Source of the DNA: Atriophallophorus winterbourni
Taxonomy: Eukaryota > Platyhelminthes > Trematoda > Plagiorchiida > Microphallidae
Assembly (NCBI GenBank): GCA_013407085.1
Contig: JACCGJ010000630.1
Span: forward strand, 48,393 to 112,392
Direction of reading: 5' to 3'
Length of the DNA stretch: 64,000 nucleotides
Positions 10,961 through 22,920 of this stretch are shown piece by piece. The notes beneath the pieces are model-generated. The model had not been told where the DNA came from. It was given only the letters and a program-made list of their open reading frames with translations, and did no database searches. Position numbers and translations under genes: made by a program. Each line of letters begins with the position of its first letter. The first letter of the stretch is position 1.

Positions 10961-13900
10961 GTCGCTCTACTCGTTCATGAAATTTGTTTGAATGCATGTG
11001 CCATTCGAGGCTCCTCATCCCAGTTTGTTTGTGCTTACTCTTCTATAGAACCCGTGGCTACTTAAGTCCCACCCTTTCCCGTATTTTACGGTTTTTCTTT
11101 CTTCATGGTTTTGTGGCAGTTAAACACTCGGTACATGCTACCGGTGTAGAGCTGTCTCCGTTGACGATGCCACACTAATAAAGTGGTCTGTTTTGTCTTG
11201 ATATCCTCTTAAGTAGGTTTGCTTGCTTCTGCAAATGCATGACATTTCGTCAATCGTCTTTCGTATCCGAGATACTTTAACTGTCCACATTTTGCACGCG
11301 CGTATCAAGGAAAATATCTGGGTCCAGTTCTCCATCCTACCCTTTGTGTCATAGGTCACCTTTGAAGGGAAATCTCTTTTTCCTCCTATTATCTCTCTAG
11401 CATTGCTGATGCTTAATCGCCATGAAAATATTAGAAACGGCGCAAGAGAACTAAATGTCTTGTGGATCTATAAAGGAGTAGGTGTAGGCAGGTTGGAAGA
11501 CTTAACACCACTGTATTGAGCGTCGAACCTGATTGTGAAACCATTTTGAAATTAGGCTAGAGAATCCAAGCTATTTTGGCGAAGTGAAGTCTTGCTTCTG
11601 TTTAACAATCTCACTTGTGAACATATTAATTGTGGTGTTTGTTTCCTTTTTGCTTGTGTTACTTATAGTACTGGGTTAGCGACAATTAATGACCTTGAGT
11701 GAACTTGCATTTTCATGGAAGGAGAATTTAACACTGCCTATGGTAACATTCGGATTGCTGTATGGTAGATTCTTTCTGTCTCAAGCAACTCTTGCGCCGT
11801 AAAAATGGCCCCAGTCGAGAACACCTTACCTTTTGATCATACAAAATATTGTAAAGGGGAATTGTTCTCGTTGTCAAAGGTTCACTCAATGTTTCTATCA
11901 TATAGCAAGCACATACATGGAACCTGCAACTGTTTGAGTAGCGTACACCATTTCGGCACCTCTGTCTACTGTGAAAACGATTTGTGGTTAATGAAAATCT
12001 GTTACACGCGAGTATACGTTCAAAAATATACCCCTTTACATTTTCCCTCGCTTCGAATGCTGTTCATTTTGGTGTCGCTAGCCAAAGAGGTGAAACCGGA
12101 TGAATTTCCAAACGATACCATCATTCGATTAACTTGAATCTAGTGGAAAGGGCGTTAAATGCCCTTGCAATACCCAGTCCTGTTCAGACTAGTCACATGT
12201 ATTCGAGAGAGAGAGAGTACATGTCGACCTACTGGAAATCGGGTGACATTCACAGTAATTTGCTGCTTAATTCTCACTGTTATACATAAGTACAAACAGT
12301 TTTATAAGCAAGCTTTAAGGTTTAAATCTGTTTGGCATTAACAAATTTAAGCCATTATTAACGAGTCCTGTTCGAAAGGTAAGGTCTGCACAATTAATTT
12401 CGAATAGCAACGCGCACAGACCGCTACATGCATTAGCTTAGGCGAGCCGATTCAACCTGGAATTAATGCTTTTCTGATGACGGTTGTTTGAATTCTCTTT
12501 GTCCACTCAAATTTAGACAAGGGTATAGTGCTCCTTGGTTTTGAATTTCTAACCAACCATGTGCTGATTAAATTTTGTAATGCTGAAATCCGAACTTGTA
12601 ACAATATAGGATTTTACGGTTGTATACACTCACGTAAACGGGTTGTTCTTGCAAAAAATACTATATACCGATGAAACGGTTTCATGGTCTTTATTTAATT
12701 ACGATTTCCGTCACATCTTGAATATGTCGTGGATGGACTTATTAACGCACACAGAAATTGATTCTAAAGCTGGTCTATATGTTCTCTTGTCTACGTCGGT
12801 ACCGTTAACTCTTGCTGAGTTGTGTAAAAATTGGAAATGTTTTTGTTCCCATTGTTGTACTCTCTGGCGAGTTAAAATTAGGAAGTCAACCTTTAATCTG
12901 GCCATAATAACGGAAATATGAACGCTTTTGATCCGATGAGTTAGGAGCACCTTGCTTTTGATCGCTTACTTTGGAGGCACAGTGTGTAGCGTCATCTTTG
13001 AGCTGGTAAAGACCCAAATACTGCTCTCATTTGCTGAATGTAGATCAGGCCGAGAGCTTGCAACTGCCGCCCAACCTACCGTTGTGAAAGCTGCGGGAGA
13101 GATTATTCCTCTCACATTCCATTGTGTAACTTTTTAAAGCGTGGTATGATTGTTCGGTTGCGATAAATTTTTCTGGGCGACATTGACCAGAGGAGGCCAA
13201 CAACACTAATGCTAAATGAGTCAACACGGACTTCATAACTAATCTTTCTGCACTTCAATACTGGTGAAATGTCAAGAATGTAAACAGGATAACTCCTGTG
13301 CTATTTGATAAGTGCACAGTCCCAGTTTCTGTATGCCAATGTGTTTCATTCAAACTAGCACCGCCACCCAACCAGATACAGTGGGTGTTATCGGGTCGTT
13401 TCTAAAAGACTATCAATAGGTCCAAATTTAGTACCGCTCTATTTTCCTAATATTGGTTGTCATCAATTATACTACCGGATCAAACCATGTTTTACAATCG
13501 TTTGTCTCTTTGAATTCGTGAGTAAACCTTCCTATCCTTTTCCACAATGTTTAAGCTCATCCGTGATGACAGCTGGAATCTTTGTATATGTAACACATCC
13601 AGGCTGTTTTTCTTCATGTTGCTCCTGGAAAATAGATTTACAGTTCCTTTGATAACTTCAGTCATATCAATCCAGCTGAATCCAACTATTCGTTTTGTTG
13701 TTGCATGGTTCCAATTTTATTTTATAGTTTTTGGGTGCAGTCAGTCAGTTTAGTGAATTAACATTGCCTTGCAATTGCTGTGCTTTGTTTTCATTTATGT
13801 GGTTATCAATTTTAAAACTAAACTCCATCAAAGCCTACAAAAATAAATGCTGTGTCGACCCATCTATCATTGATTGGTTTCGCTGTCTTCTATCCATTTC

Positions 13901-14785
13901 TTGCGAAATGATTTTGTTGTAGCAATTATTATTTGAAGCCGCTGTTAAGTGAATTGTTTCCATCAAAATTTGAATGTCGAACAGAAAGTGGATTGACTCT
14001 TTTGCGGGGTACTTACACTCCGCTACCATTTAAGTAACGTTAGTTTGTATATGATATGAGCACTTCAAAAGCAAAGAAATCGGTTATTTTTGAGTGAATG
14101 AGTTCAATCACTATTTTTCACTTCATTGATTACTCAGAAATTCAAAACGGGACACATCAACACTTCAACTCACCGAAAGATCTTTTTGATGAGATACCAA
14201 CCCAAAAAGACTCGATTGAATTTCTCATCTTACTCCAAAACTGAAGCTAAGAACTTGCCCATTGGACCTCTAGCGTCTGTGCAACTTAGGCGATTTTGGT
14301 TTGGCAGAAATCACATTGCTGTCGAAACCCGACGAAGTTAACCGACTGCTTGTTGCGGGATACGCACAGAATAAGAAGACGTGTCAGATCGAAAAATCAA
14401 ACGTTATACTTGATTGTACACTATTTTCATTCCCTATCACTATCCTGTATGAATGATTGAATTATAGTTTACCATTGAAGATTTGTAGTACACGGAAGTC
14501 AGTAGACAGAATTGCCGTATTATTCTCGCGTTTTGCACTATTCTAATTGTCATGCATTTGGGGAGACCAAATCGTTCCCGCATCGACCGACGGACTTGCA
14601 CTTTACGTTTTGCTGGATACATCCATCCTTCGTTGATTCTCAGTAGTTCGATTACAATGCTCATGCGAGGATTACTAGACGACTTTCTCGGTTGATTCTC
14701 ATGTACTTTTGTGTTAGAAAAATTTCGATTGCAGTCATCTTGCGAATCGAATGGTTCGAGACTAATTTTGCAGTAGCGAAACACA
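10961..14785. other. No gene recognised; unique-looking sequence shared with copy 2
   Basis: No exon or known repeat could be supported. Small ORFs occur (for example 11805-12137, 12643-12921 and 14126-14341) but none has a recognisable domain or convincing splice context. Most differences between the two block copies in this stretch are clustered at about 11866-12230. Confidence 0.5.
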
Positions 14786-15733
14786 CCCCCGTAAATACCA
14801 ACGCTGCTACAAAGAAACTTCAACAACCAAAAAACTGCACAAAAGCTGCCTGGACGAGAGGACTCCTCTCAGTGGGGCTCATGACGCGTGCTGTTTTGGA
14901 AGCCTCGGAAGCCAACTCGCCGATACTTCTCACAACCAAGGCAAGACCCGGATAGGGACCTGGAACATCAGAACCCTATAGAGCGGGAAATTAGCACAGA
15001 GCCAAAGAGTGGAAAGTTAACACATCAAAGTTCTGGGCCTATGTGGAGCTCGATGGAATGGGGATCGGTCGGAACCGACTACTTCTGGGTAAAACCATCA
15101 TCTAATTCCGGACATGAAATATGAATCATGGCCCACTCAATGTAGTGTGCAAATATGTTAGCGCCCGAGGCTAAAGAAGGCTAAGGCAGGGAACCTGTCT
15201 CACCCAGACTTTGACAGCCAGGTTCACTCCAAGGGAAGGCAGATCATCCACCATCCATCCTGTTATGCGCCAACAAACACGAGCCCCAGAGAGGAGAAGG
15301 AAGATGTCTAACAACTCCTTTAACAGGGCCCTTTATAGACCCGGACTCCGCGCAGAGACATGAAGATCGTCCCTGGGCGACTTGAACGCTAAGGTCGGTG
15401 AATGCAACACAGGCAGGGAACTCATCTGGGCAGACACTGCGTGGGTACCTGCACCGAAACGGAGACCTGGGTGACAGACTTTTGTTCGTTCATGACTTAT
15501 AATAGGTGGCACCATTTACCCTCACAAAGGTCCACAAACTACTTGACTTCACACGATGGGAAGACGAAATCAGATAGATCACTTCACCATAGACAGAAAG
15601 TGAAGGCGTAGTGTGCTGGACGTCAGAGTGAGGCGCGGCGCCGATGCAGCCTCCGACCATCACCTGCTGGTTGCAACAATGCGGATCAAGCTGAAGTCCT
15701 TCAACGATCCGTCAGGAGGAGCGTACCACAAGT
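14786..15733 (+). mobile_element. RTE/SR2-like LINE: 5' region and endonuclease fragment, truncated by assembly gap
   Basis: From 14955 the reading frames give GTWNIRTL, then VLGLCGARWNG, CYAPTNTSP, and finally VRVRRGADAASDHHLL at about 15616-15670. These are the successive landmarks of an RTE-clade apurinic-type endonuclease. Stops and frameshifts break it throughout. It runs into the N gap, so reverse transcriptase sequence may be hidden there. It differs in sequence from the RTE at 7400-10960 and is a separate family. Its start coincides with the end of block copy 1. Confidence 0.75.
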
Positions 15734-16733
15734 NNNNNNNNNNNNNNNNNNNNNNNNNNNNNNNNNNNNNNNNNNNNNNNNNNNNNNNNNNNNNNNNNNN
15801 NNNNNNNNNNNNNNNNNNNNNNNNNNNNNNNNNNNNNNNNNNNNNNNNNNNNNNNNNNNNNNNNNNNNNNNNNNNNNNNNNNNNNNNNNNNNNNNNNNNN
15901 NNNNNNNNNNNNNNNNNNNNNNNNNNNNNNNNNNNNNNNNNNNNNNNNNNNNNNNNNNNNNNNNNNNNNNNNNNNNNNNNNNNNNNNNNNNNNNNNNNNN
16001 NNNNNNNNNNNNNNNNNNNNNNNNNNNNNNNNNNNNNNNNNNNNNNNNNNNNNNNNNNNNNNNNNNNNNNNNNNNNNNNNNNNNNNNNNNNNNNNNNNNN
16101 NNNNNNNNNNNNNNNNNNNNNNNNNNNNNNNNNNNNNNNNNNNNNNNNNNNNNNNNNNNNNNNNNNNNNNNNNNNNNNNNNNNNNNNNNNNNNNNNNNNN
16201 NNNNNNNNNNNNNNNNNNNNNNNNNNNNNNNNNNNNNNNNNNNNNNNNNNNNNNNNNNNNNNNNNNNNNNNNNNNNNNNNNNNNNNNNNNNNNNNNNNNN
16301 NNNNNNNNNNNNNNNNNNNNNNNNNNNNNNNNNNNNNNNNNNNNNNNNNNNNNNNNNNNNNNNNNNNNNNNNNNNNNNNNNNNNNNNNNNNNNNNNNNNN
16401 NNNNNNNNNNNNNNNNNNNNNNNNNNNNNNNNNNNNNNNNNNNNNNNNNNNNNNNNNNNNNNNNNNNNNNNNNNNNNNNNNNNNNNNNNNNNNNNNNNNN
16501 NNNNNNNNNNNNNNNNNNNNNNNNNNNNNNNNNNNNNNNNNNNNNNNNNNNNNNNNNNNNNNNNNNNNNNNNNNNNNNNNNNNNNNNNNNNNNNNNNNNN
16601 NNNNNNNNNNNNNNNNNNNNNNNNNNNNNNNNNNNNNNNNNNNNNNNNNNNNNNNNNNNNNNNNNNNNNNNNNNNNNNNNNNNNNNNNNNNNNNNNNNNN
16701 NNNNNNNNNNNNNNNNNNNNNNNNNNNNNNNNN
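15734..16733. other. Assembly gap of exactly 1000 N
   Basis: Run of N only. The round length suggests a placeholder of unknown true size. ORFs drawn across it are meaningless. Confidence 0.99.
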
Positions 16734-16830
16734 CGGTAGAAGTTAAAACCACTACCCTTGCAGTCGTGAGGTCCAGGTTCGAGTCCCGGTGGCGAAATTA
16801 TTTTCTGTAAATAATTCGTCATCGGTGTTA
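16734..16830 (+). repeat. tRNA-like SINE 3' part (B box), left arm of an inverted pair
   Basis: It contains GGTTCGAGTCCC, a match to the RNA polymerase III B box (T-loop of a tRNA), then GGTGGCGAAATTATTTTCTG. The 5' half that would hold the A box is lost in the gap. A diverged copy lies in inverse orientation at 17305-17405. No acceptor-stem pairing can be tested, so this is not called as a tRNA gene. Confidence 0.6.
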
Positions 16831-16969
16831 AGACACATCATTTCCTTCAAATAGCGTTGTCTGACTTCTATATCCCTTATCTCAATTTCAATTTTGTCCA
16901 AAGCGACAGAAGTTCAAACAAATCACTGGCTGATAATTTTTAATAAAAATAAATAAATAAATAAAATAA

Positions 16970-17308
16970 ATGCCTACTAACAAACTACAAGTAATAGCGG
17001 GTGCAGTGCTCAAGGAAAGTTCCAGCTCTGATGAGCTGGATCCATTTTTTGATACGTTTCCTAATGACACTCTCATTAATGACTCTCCCCACAGTTCCTT
17101 TTCTCAATCTCTGCAACCATTCGTGCACCGTTTTGCTGAAGCAGCAGAGGCAAAACTCAACGAAATGGAAATGAAAAGAAAATCAAGGGAGCGGATAAAA
17201 TGGGAGAGGGAGATTGCTTTGGAAGAAACCAAAATTAAGATAAGAGAGATAAAATTTAGAAAATCCTATTTGGAAAAAATGATGTGTCTTCAATCCGATG
17301 ACAAATAA
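16970..17308 (+). CDS. Small ORF (112 codons) between inverted tRNA-like repeats; unknown, basic coiled coil
   Basis: An ATG-to-stop frame encodes an acidic, serine-rich N-terminal half (SSSSDELDPFFD). The C-terminal half, about residues 55-105, is highly charged and predicted by eye to be a helical coiled coil (EMEMKRKSRERIKWERE and onward). No catalytic motif is present. The layout, a short Ser/acidic part plus a charged helix, resembles the C-terminal region of Myb/SANT-like proteins of some DNA transposons, but that is a guess. It lies between the inverted tRNA-like sequences at 16734-16830 and 17305-17405, so it may be transposon cargo or the remainder of a larger element. Whether it is expressed is unknown. 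Confidence 0.35.
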   Translation: MPTNKLQVIAGAVLKESSSSDELDPFFDTFPNDTLINDSPHSSFSQSLQPFVHRFAEAAEAKLNEMEMKRKSRERIKWEREIALEETKIKIREIKFRKSYLEKMMCLQSDDK

Positions 17309-17405
17309 TTTTCAGAAAATAATTCCGCCACCGAGACTAGAACCTGCGACCTCAGGACACTTAGGTGAAGCACATGACCAATACACAACTAGCTCACTGA
17401 CGCAT
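17305..17405 (-). repeat. tRNA-like SINE, right arm of an inverted pair
   Basis: On the minus strand it reads TAGTTGTGTATTGG (A-box-like), then GGTTCTAGTCTC (B-box-like), then GGTGGCGGAATTATTTTCTG. The last block matches the plus-strand end of 16734-16830. A tRNA-derived SINE is the simplest reading. Confidence 0.55.
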
Positions 17406-17439
17406 TGTCTAAATTAAAAGTAGTTAGATAGACTTTTTA

Positions 17440-20400
17440 TTTCAATGCTACACCCCTTTCAGCCCAGCCAAAATTGGTAGTGGAGATAACGTTTACCGGT
17501 CCCGCCTACCTCCAGCCAGCATACCACTGCATTGAGATCACAGAAGGCGAAACCATCGCCATCCTCCTGTCCTCCAAAGGCTCCCTGGAAGCAAGTTAAA
17601 GCTAATCGAGTGGTTCACACTAACCCGACTAAGGATGTTCGCGCTCTGTCGTGCTGTCCTTTAGAGGATGAATCGTGGTTGAGTTGTAGTGACACAAACC
17701 ACGAAGATGAAACTGGATGCCAGGATTTGTCATCCGATTCTAAAACGAATGCTGTATCTCTTGATGAAATACAGCCTTCAAAAAACACGAAGCCGCCTCG
17801 GGTAATACGCTCGAGGACAAAGAGCTCTTAGGTAGCCCTAACACCGGGAGTCCGGCCCCATATAATAGTGCTCTTCTGTTCTATACAAACGCATGTAGCA
17901 TTAGAAATAAATGAGCTGAACTCCTCTGTAGAGTTGACGACACTCACTACAAAATTGTGGGTGTCACGGAATCATGGTTGTCTCATGATGACCACATACC
18001 AGCTTCAATCGCGGATAGGTTTAGCGTCGTAAGAAGCGATCGACCTCTTGGTAAGCTAGCAGGAGGGGCGTTACTCCTTATTGATAACGCTTCGAGAAAA
18101 GTATTTCTCTTTCTACAGCGAACGTGCAGATAATATCTGCCTTGCTCATGCATGGATGCACGCGTATAGTGGTAAGCTGCGTCTACCGTAGTCCGAACAC
18201 TAGTTTGGAAAAAGATGCTCTTTTGTAAATTAAGCTTTTGTCTCTTTTAGCCGTAGCACTACGTCTTGTAATCTTCGGCGATTTTAATCTACTCAAAATG
18301 AACTGGGAGTACCAAACCTTGCATGCCCCAGGAAACGCGAACGATTTACTTGACTGGCTACACTCTCATGCACTTTACCAACACGTAAACGAACCAACTA
18401 GATTTCGAGAGGGTCAGTCTTCGTCTACTCTTGACCTAGTTATTTCAACCTCTTGAAGCGGTATACGACATTTGGTTTCCCTGCCACCACTAGGAAAGAA
18501 CTACCATGTGTTAGTGTTAGCCTGCGAGTTACTCCTGTCATTTGGTAAACCTCCGCTTAAGGTGTCTTGATGCTTCCATAGGATCGACCCTGCTTCTCTA
18601 TTACAGGCAGCAGCGCTACTCCCGTGGAAAAACATTGACCATGTAGATGGGATGTGGGGGCAGATCAAGAAAAACATCCTTCAACTTCAGGATCGATTCG
18701 CTCCTGTCGTTCCCGTTCCCAAAATGGTAAACCTCAATGGTGGTCCGCCTCAGTCTCCCGTAGCGTACGTCACCGCGACGCAAAATGGAAACGTTATAAG
18801 CTTACTCCCTCATGTGGGACTTGGGCCCGTTACAAAGAAGCACGAAATATAGCTGTTTCCAAGATACGTGCAGCGAAAATCTCGTTCGAAATGAGACTCG
18901 CTCAAGAAGCCAATACTCATCCGAAACGATACTACAACTGCGTTCAGTCTAAAGGGTCAACACGAAAAGGTGTAGGTAGCTTGAAAAGAGACGATGGCTC
19001 AGCCGTCATTGCAAGCACTGAAAAGTCTCAGTTGTTTTCCTTGCATTTTCAAGGCGTGCAACGCAAATATTGTAACTCGAACGCCTCTGTGCCATCACTT
19101 CAAAGTATACTCGCTGATCGTCCCCTCTGCACTCACTTTACATTCGAGGTACACAACGTCGAGACTATATTGGCCAGCTTAGCTTACAACAAATCGGCAG
19201 GGTCTGATAGCATCCATATACGAATGATCAGACTTCTAGCTCCTATATTAGCTGTGCCGGTTACAGAACTTTTCACATCATCCCTCAGTCAGGGTACCCT
19301 TCTTTTGGACTGGAGAACAGCCGTTGTAGTGCCTATCCATAAGGGAGGAGCTTCCTCGGCGGTCAAAAATACCGCCCGGTTAGCCTCGCTAGTGTACTAT
19401 GTAAGGTTACGGAAAGATTGATCCGCAATAAAATTTGTGGATATCTAACAAAACACTCTTCTGAATGCCGCACAACACGGCTTCCTAAAAGGTAGGTCAT
19501 GTCTGACTAATTTGTTGAGCTTTCTAAACGAGGTTACTACGAGGATGAATGATGGTATAGCTGTAGAAGTCTTCTATCTCGACTTTAGTCAACCATAGGC
19601 TCTTGCTTCTCAAACTCTCAGCCATAGGAGTATCAAGGAACCTTCTGGGCTGGATTCGATCATTCCTTAGCGACCGTTCCTTTACTGTCAAGGTAGATGA
19701 TACTTACTCCGCAAGTGCGCATGTAACGAGTGGGGTTCCCCAGGGAAGGCAGCATGATTGTCTACGCCCTCAGCTCACACGGAGTTCCGTAGGGTAAAGT
19801 CTACTAAGGACCTAGGAATCGTAGTCTCCGCAAACTTTAAGTGGGCTGACCAATGTGCTGCTGCAGCTCAAATGGCCAGGAGGGAACTCTTTCAACTACG
19901 TTCAGCCCTCACTTGCAGAAAAGCTGAGGTGCTATTGCCCCTCTACAAGGCAATATTAAGGCCTCACTCAGAATACTGTATCCAGGCTTAGAAGCCGTAT
20001 TACCAAAAGGATATCGTGCAGCTAAAAAAGATACAGAAGTTGGCCACTCACATGATCGAGGGGTTAGCATACACCAATTATGAAAATCGTCTGTTAGCAC
20101 TAGGACTTTTCTCGCTTATAGAGACCTTGTCAAAGGATTAAGTTGTCTCGCATTCGATGATTTCTTTCGGTTCTCTCCTTTGGTTGGCACACGAGGACAC
20201 AGTCTTAAGCTAAGTAAACAGCACACCAGGTTCGAATCCAGAACGCATTTCTTTAGCATCCGTATAGTGAACGCGTGGAACTCACTTCCCGCAGAACTAA
20301 TCTTGGCAACTTCAGTAATTGCGTTCAAACATAGGCTGAACGAACGGTGGCAGGTGCTTTTTCCGGAGCACACCCTTAAGACGAAATCCCTCCTCCTTGG

Positions 20401-20560
20401 TAAAAAACACAAAAGAATATTCGGAAAATCATTTTAAAACACAAAAACGTTTCTTTTTCATTGTTTAGTATTTGTTGAAATAAACTGCTGTCCATCGTCT
20501 TTTCATTCGATTTAACATGCAGCATGCATTAACTCACTCACCTTTCGGTGATGAGACCTC
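17440..20560 (+). mobile_element. CR1-like LINE, decayed
   Basis: The pieces appear in order. A basic/Ser-rich ORF1-like stretch lies at 17532-17831. Endonuclease follows at about 17880-18456 (YTNACSIRNK, VGVTESWLSHDD, GDFNLLKMNW). Pre-RT and RT lie at about 18654-19770 (YNKSAGSDSIHIRMI, PIHKGG, FYLDFSQ and GVPQG). The C-terminal part at 19790-20437 has STKDLGIVV, LYKAILRPHSEYC and the family ending NAWNSLP. Several frameshifts and stops make it inactive. The YADD region near 19750 appears deleted: GVPQG is followed within about 40 bases by sequence from beyond the active site. The 3' end is approximate. Confidence 0.8.
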
Positions 20561-21050
20561 TCCCTCTTCCATTCACAGTTACACACGCCTGTGTTACTTA
20601 TGAATCAATCCTGGTAGTGGTGGGTGTTTTCAAGCACATCTCCGAAAGAATCTGGGCACTCGTTTCGACTTGGTCGACTATCGCCCTGTTATACTGATAC
20701 TGTAAGATATGCCTTCCACCATCAAATGTTACGCACGGATGTAGTCAGAATAAAGTTGTAGTTGCATCTACTAAAACGGAGGAGACATAGTGTCTCAACC
20801 TCAGCTGAGGACTAATACCACCTATATGTGGATCAGGCTTGCGTGCCATTCGATTCCTCTACTATAAACCGTTTACAAAATGTTATTAGTACGGATAATA
20901 CATCGAACGTGCATGACCTCGCCTTCAACACCGATTACTCAAGAGTCCGGAATGAATAAAACTTATGCAGACGTGACGTGTAAGGTTCTACCTAATGATC
21001 CGGGCTATGCAACCTTAACCCAACGATTGAGTAAAAGGCTCAGCTTCATG
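20561..21050. other. No feature recognised
   Basis: Non-coding stretch between two LINE remnants. It may include the 3' tail of the first or the 5' region of the second. No repeat tail or ORF is supported. Confidence 0.4.
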
Positions 21051-22374
21051 TAGTGAAACAAATGCCTACTACTGAAAATGCTGTCGGATCTCCAGTCTCA
21101 AAAGAGCCACATTTGGATTCTGGGAAGCGATGCCTGATTATGGTAAATGCTCGCGATCAAACTGGAGACACGGCTGAGATACATTTATAGCAAGAGCGCA
21201 CTTTATCAAAACTATTTAATCAAGCATTCCGACTTGTTCGAATAATGAGGAAGATGAACCGCGGACGCTGAAAATAGTTTTAGCTTCGGGCGAGTATTTC
21301 CAGATGGTACTATGACGCGTTCATCGTCTTAAGGGAGATACTACGTGACCTGTCTCCTGAAGGTAGAATTAGAATAAAAACAGCCACCCAAAAATTGCGA
21401 ACACGTAGGGAAGCTGTCAAGGCAGATCTCCGTGTAGTTGATTTTCGGGTAGTTAGGAGGAAGCCACATGGTCATTAAAAGCCGCTGTCATTCCTATCCC
21501 AGTTAATCCTTCTGTGAAAAGATTCCAAATCTTTGCTTTTCGACACGAGGAGTCTGCGAAATAAACTTGATGAGGTTCATCATCACAGACAGCATTACAC
21601 CGGTAGCGCGTACCGAATGCTTAACTGCCACAAAACCATGAAAAAGTAAAAGCCTAAAAATGGGGAAGAGTGGGACTTAAATAGATTCGGAATTTTCTAT
21701 CGGCGATAGCCATGTATTATTGCTGTTACGGATTCCTGGTTAACAATTGATATATATGATATGAGTGTGCGCTACCGCACTATACGGTTTTCAGAAGTGA
21801 CAGAGTAGCTTCGAAATATGCTGGTGACGTTGCTGCATATTTTAAAAAGCACCTGATTGTGTGAAGTATTGTGAAGGTTTCTACATGATGCTGGAAGCAT
21901 TTGGGTTCATTTACCGCTCACCTGGTGCTTACGTTCCTACGTTATGCTCTCAAATCAAACGGCATTATATCACTGGCGACTATCATTCTTGAAGGTCTGA
22001 ATACTCCCGATATAAACTAGGCAGATTTAGTTTCGATGGGTGAACCGTTACAACAAGAGTTTCTAGATACGATTTTGGAACTGAATTTGGTGCAGAATGT
22101 AATTGATCCATGAGGATATGTCTCGGACAAATTCGATATTTGTTTCGGTTGTCACCCCCAGATTTTCCGATGTTACGAATATATCGATCGAGACCCCTAT
22201 GGGTTGAAGCTATCACTGCTCTTTATGGTTCGTTTAGAATAGAGGTCTTCAACCCAGAATACGAACGAATTCCCGGAGAAACTACTTCTAATTAAACACA
22301 AAGAGTCTAATCACATCTGCTGACTCGATTGACTGGTCATTCCCTCCCTCTACGAATCTTTATTCTCTATTTCT

Positions 22375-22490
22375 CATCTGTCTAGGCCTGGGCAACCTGA
22401 CAATATCTTAGCCCACGTGCATTCTCTGACTGTGCGGCACATTGCCTGGATCAGGCTTGTGCTTTCATACCATACCATACCTTCTACCGA
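22375..22490 (+). mobile_element. SINE-A fragment inside LINE remnant
   Basis: Contains CTAGGCCTGGGCAACCTGAC, CTGTGCGGCACATTGCCTGG and the tail CATACCATACCATACC. Confidence 0.75.
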
Positions 22491-22584
22491 AGTTGATACC
22501 TGTTGAGTGGACTTTTTGGGTAAAATCAGATCGCTTGAAAATCACGCCCCATTGACGAATGCCAGATCATCCGCTATTGATGAT

Positions 22585-22680
22585 GATAGCACAAGCCTGG
22601 TCCAGGCAAAGTGCCGCACAGTCAGAAACTGCACGTGGGCGATATTACTGTCTGGTTTTCCAGGCCTAGACAGATCATCC
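22585..22680 (-). mobile_element. SINE-A fragment, inverted, inside LINE remnant
   Basis: The plus strand reads AGCACAAGCCTGG, GGCAAAGTGCCGCACAGTCA and CCAGGCCTAGACAG, the reverse complement of the SINE-A 3' part. It forms an inverted pair with 22375-22490. Confidence 0.75.
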
Positions 22681-22920
22681 GCTAAGGGACCGCCATGGTT
22701 TGATAGCATTATTCGTCAATACATGAATGGATGCATCGTTAACTATGTAGTCTACAAAGTTGTCCGCAACAAGTGCACCTACCCAAAAAGCGAAAAAGGA
22801 GAGAATTATGAAACTCGTTTGGTGGACGAAGCAAATTCGGTTCCGAAACGCTTGTTTGCTTACCTTAGACGTACAACTAAAACTTCAGATCTATGAGAAG
22901 TTCAAGTGAACGTGAAGCAG

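Larger units (their letters stand above)
1..14785. repeat. Large duplicated block, copy 1
   Basis: This block is repeated almost base for base at 27077-41565. The offset between copies changes only at a few places: 27076 at the left end, 27127 after a swapped block near 100-145, 27136 after a small change near 1630, 26765 after a 371-base insertion at 2125-2495, and 26780 after small changes near 11870-12220. The shared sequence ends abruptly at 14785, where copy 1 runs into RTE LINE sequence and copy 2 into unrelated single-copy-like DNA. The left end is cut by the window. Both a recent segmental duplication and an unmerged haplotype pair in the assembly would look like this. Confidence 0.97.
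21051..22920 (+). mobile_element. Second CR1-like LINE remnant, interrupted by two SINE-A copies
   Basis: Fragments in shifting frames give an endonuclease-like series. FFRSDRVASKYAG and VAAYFKKHL occur near 21790-21855, then ADLVSMGEPLQQEFLDT near 22020-22075. A pre-RT stretch at about 22680-22896 has KGPPWFDSIIRQYMNG and VPKRLFAYLRR. Two SINE-A fragments in opposite orientations split it at 22375-22490 and 22585-22680. It is older and more broken than the LINE at 17440-20560, and no RT catalytic motif was found. Confidence 0.65.

Noticed and set aside
11805..12137. 110-codon ORF, different in the two block copies
   Set aside because: Its N-terminal half is not conserved between otherwise identical copies, and no domain is visible.
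12472..12500. CTGATGACGG, resembling the family-2 core
   Set aside because: No GAAAC follows and flanks do not match the family.
16734..16800. Possible tRNA gene (B box GGTTCGAGTCCC)
   Set aside because: The 5' half is inside the gap, an inverted diverged copy lies 500 bases away, and the shared flank points to a SINE.
15613..16822. ORFs of 346-377 codons on both strands
   Set aside because: They consist almost wholly of the N gap. Only the first ~40 codons of the plus-strand frame are meaningful (RTE endonuclease).
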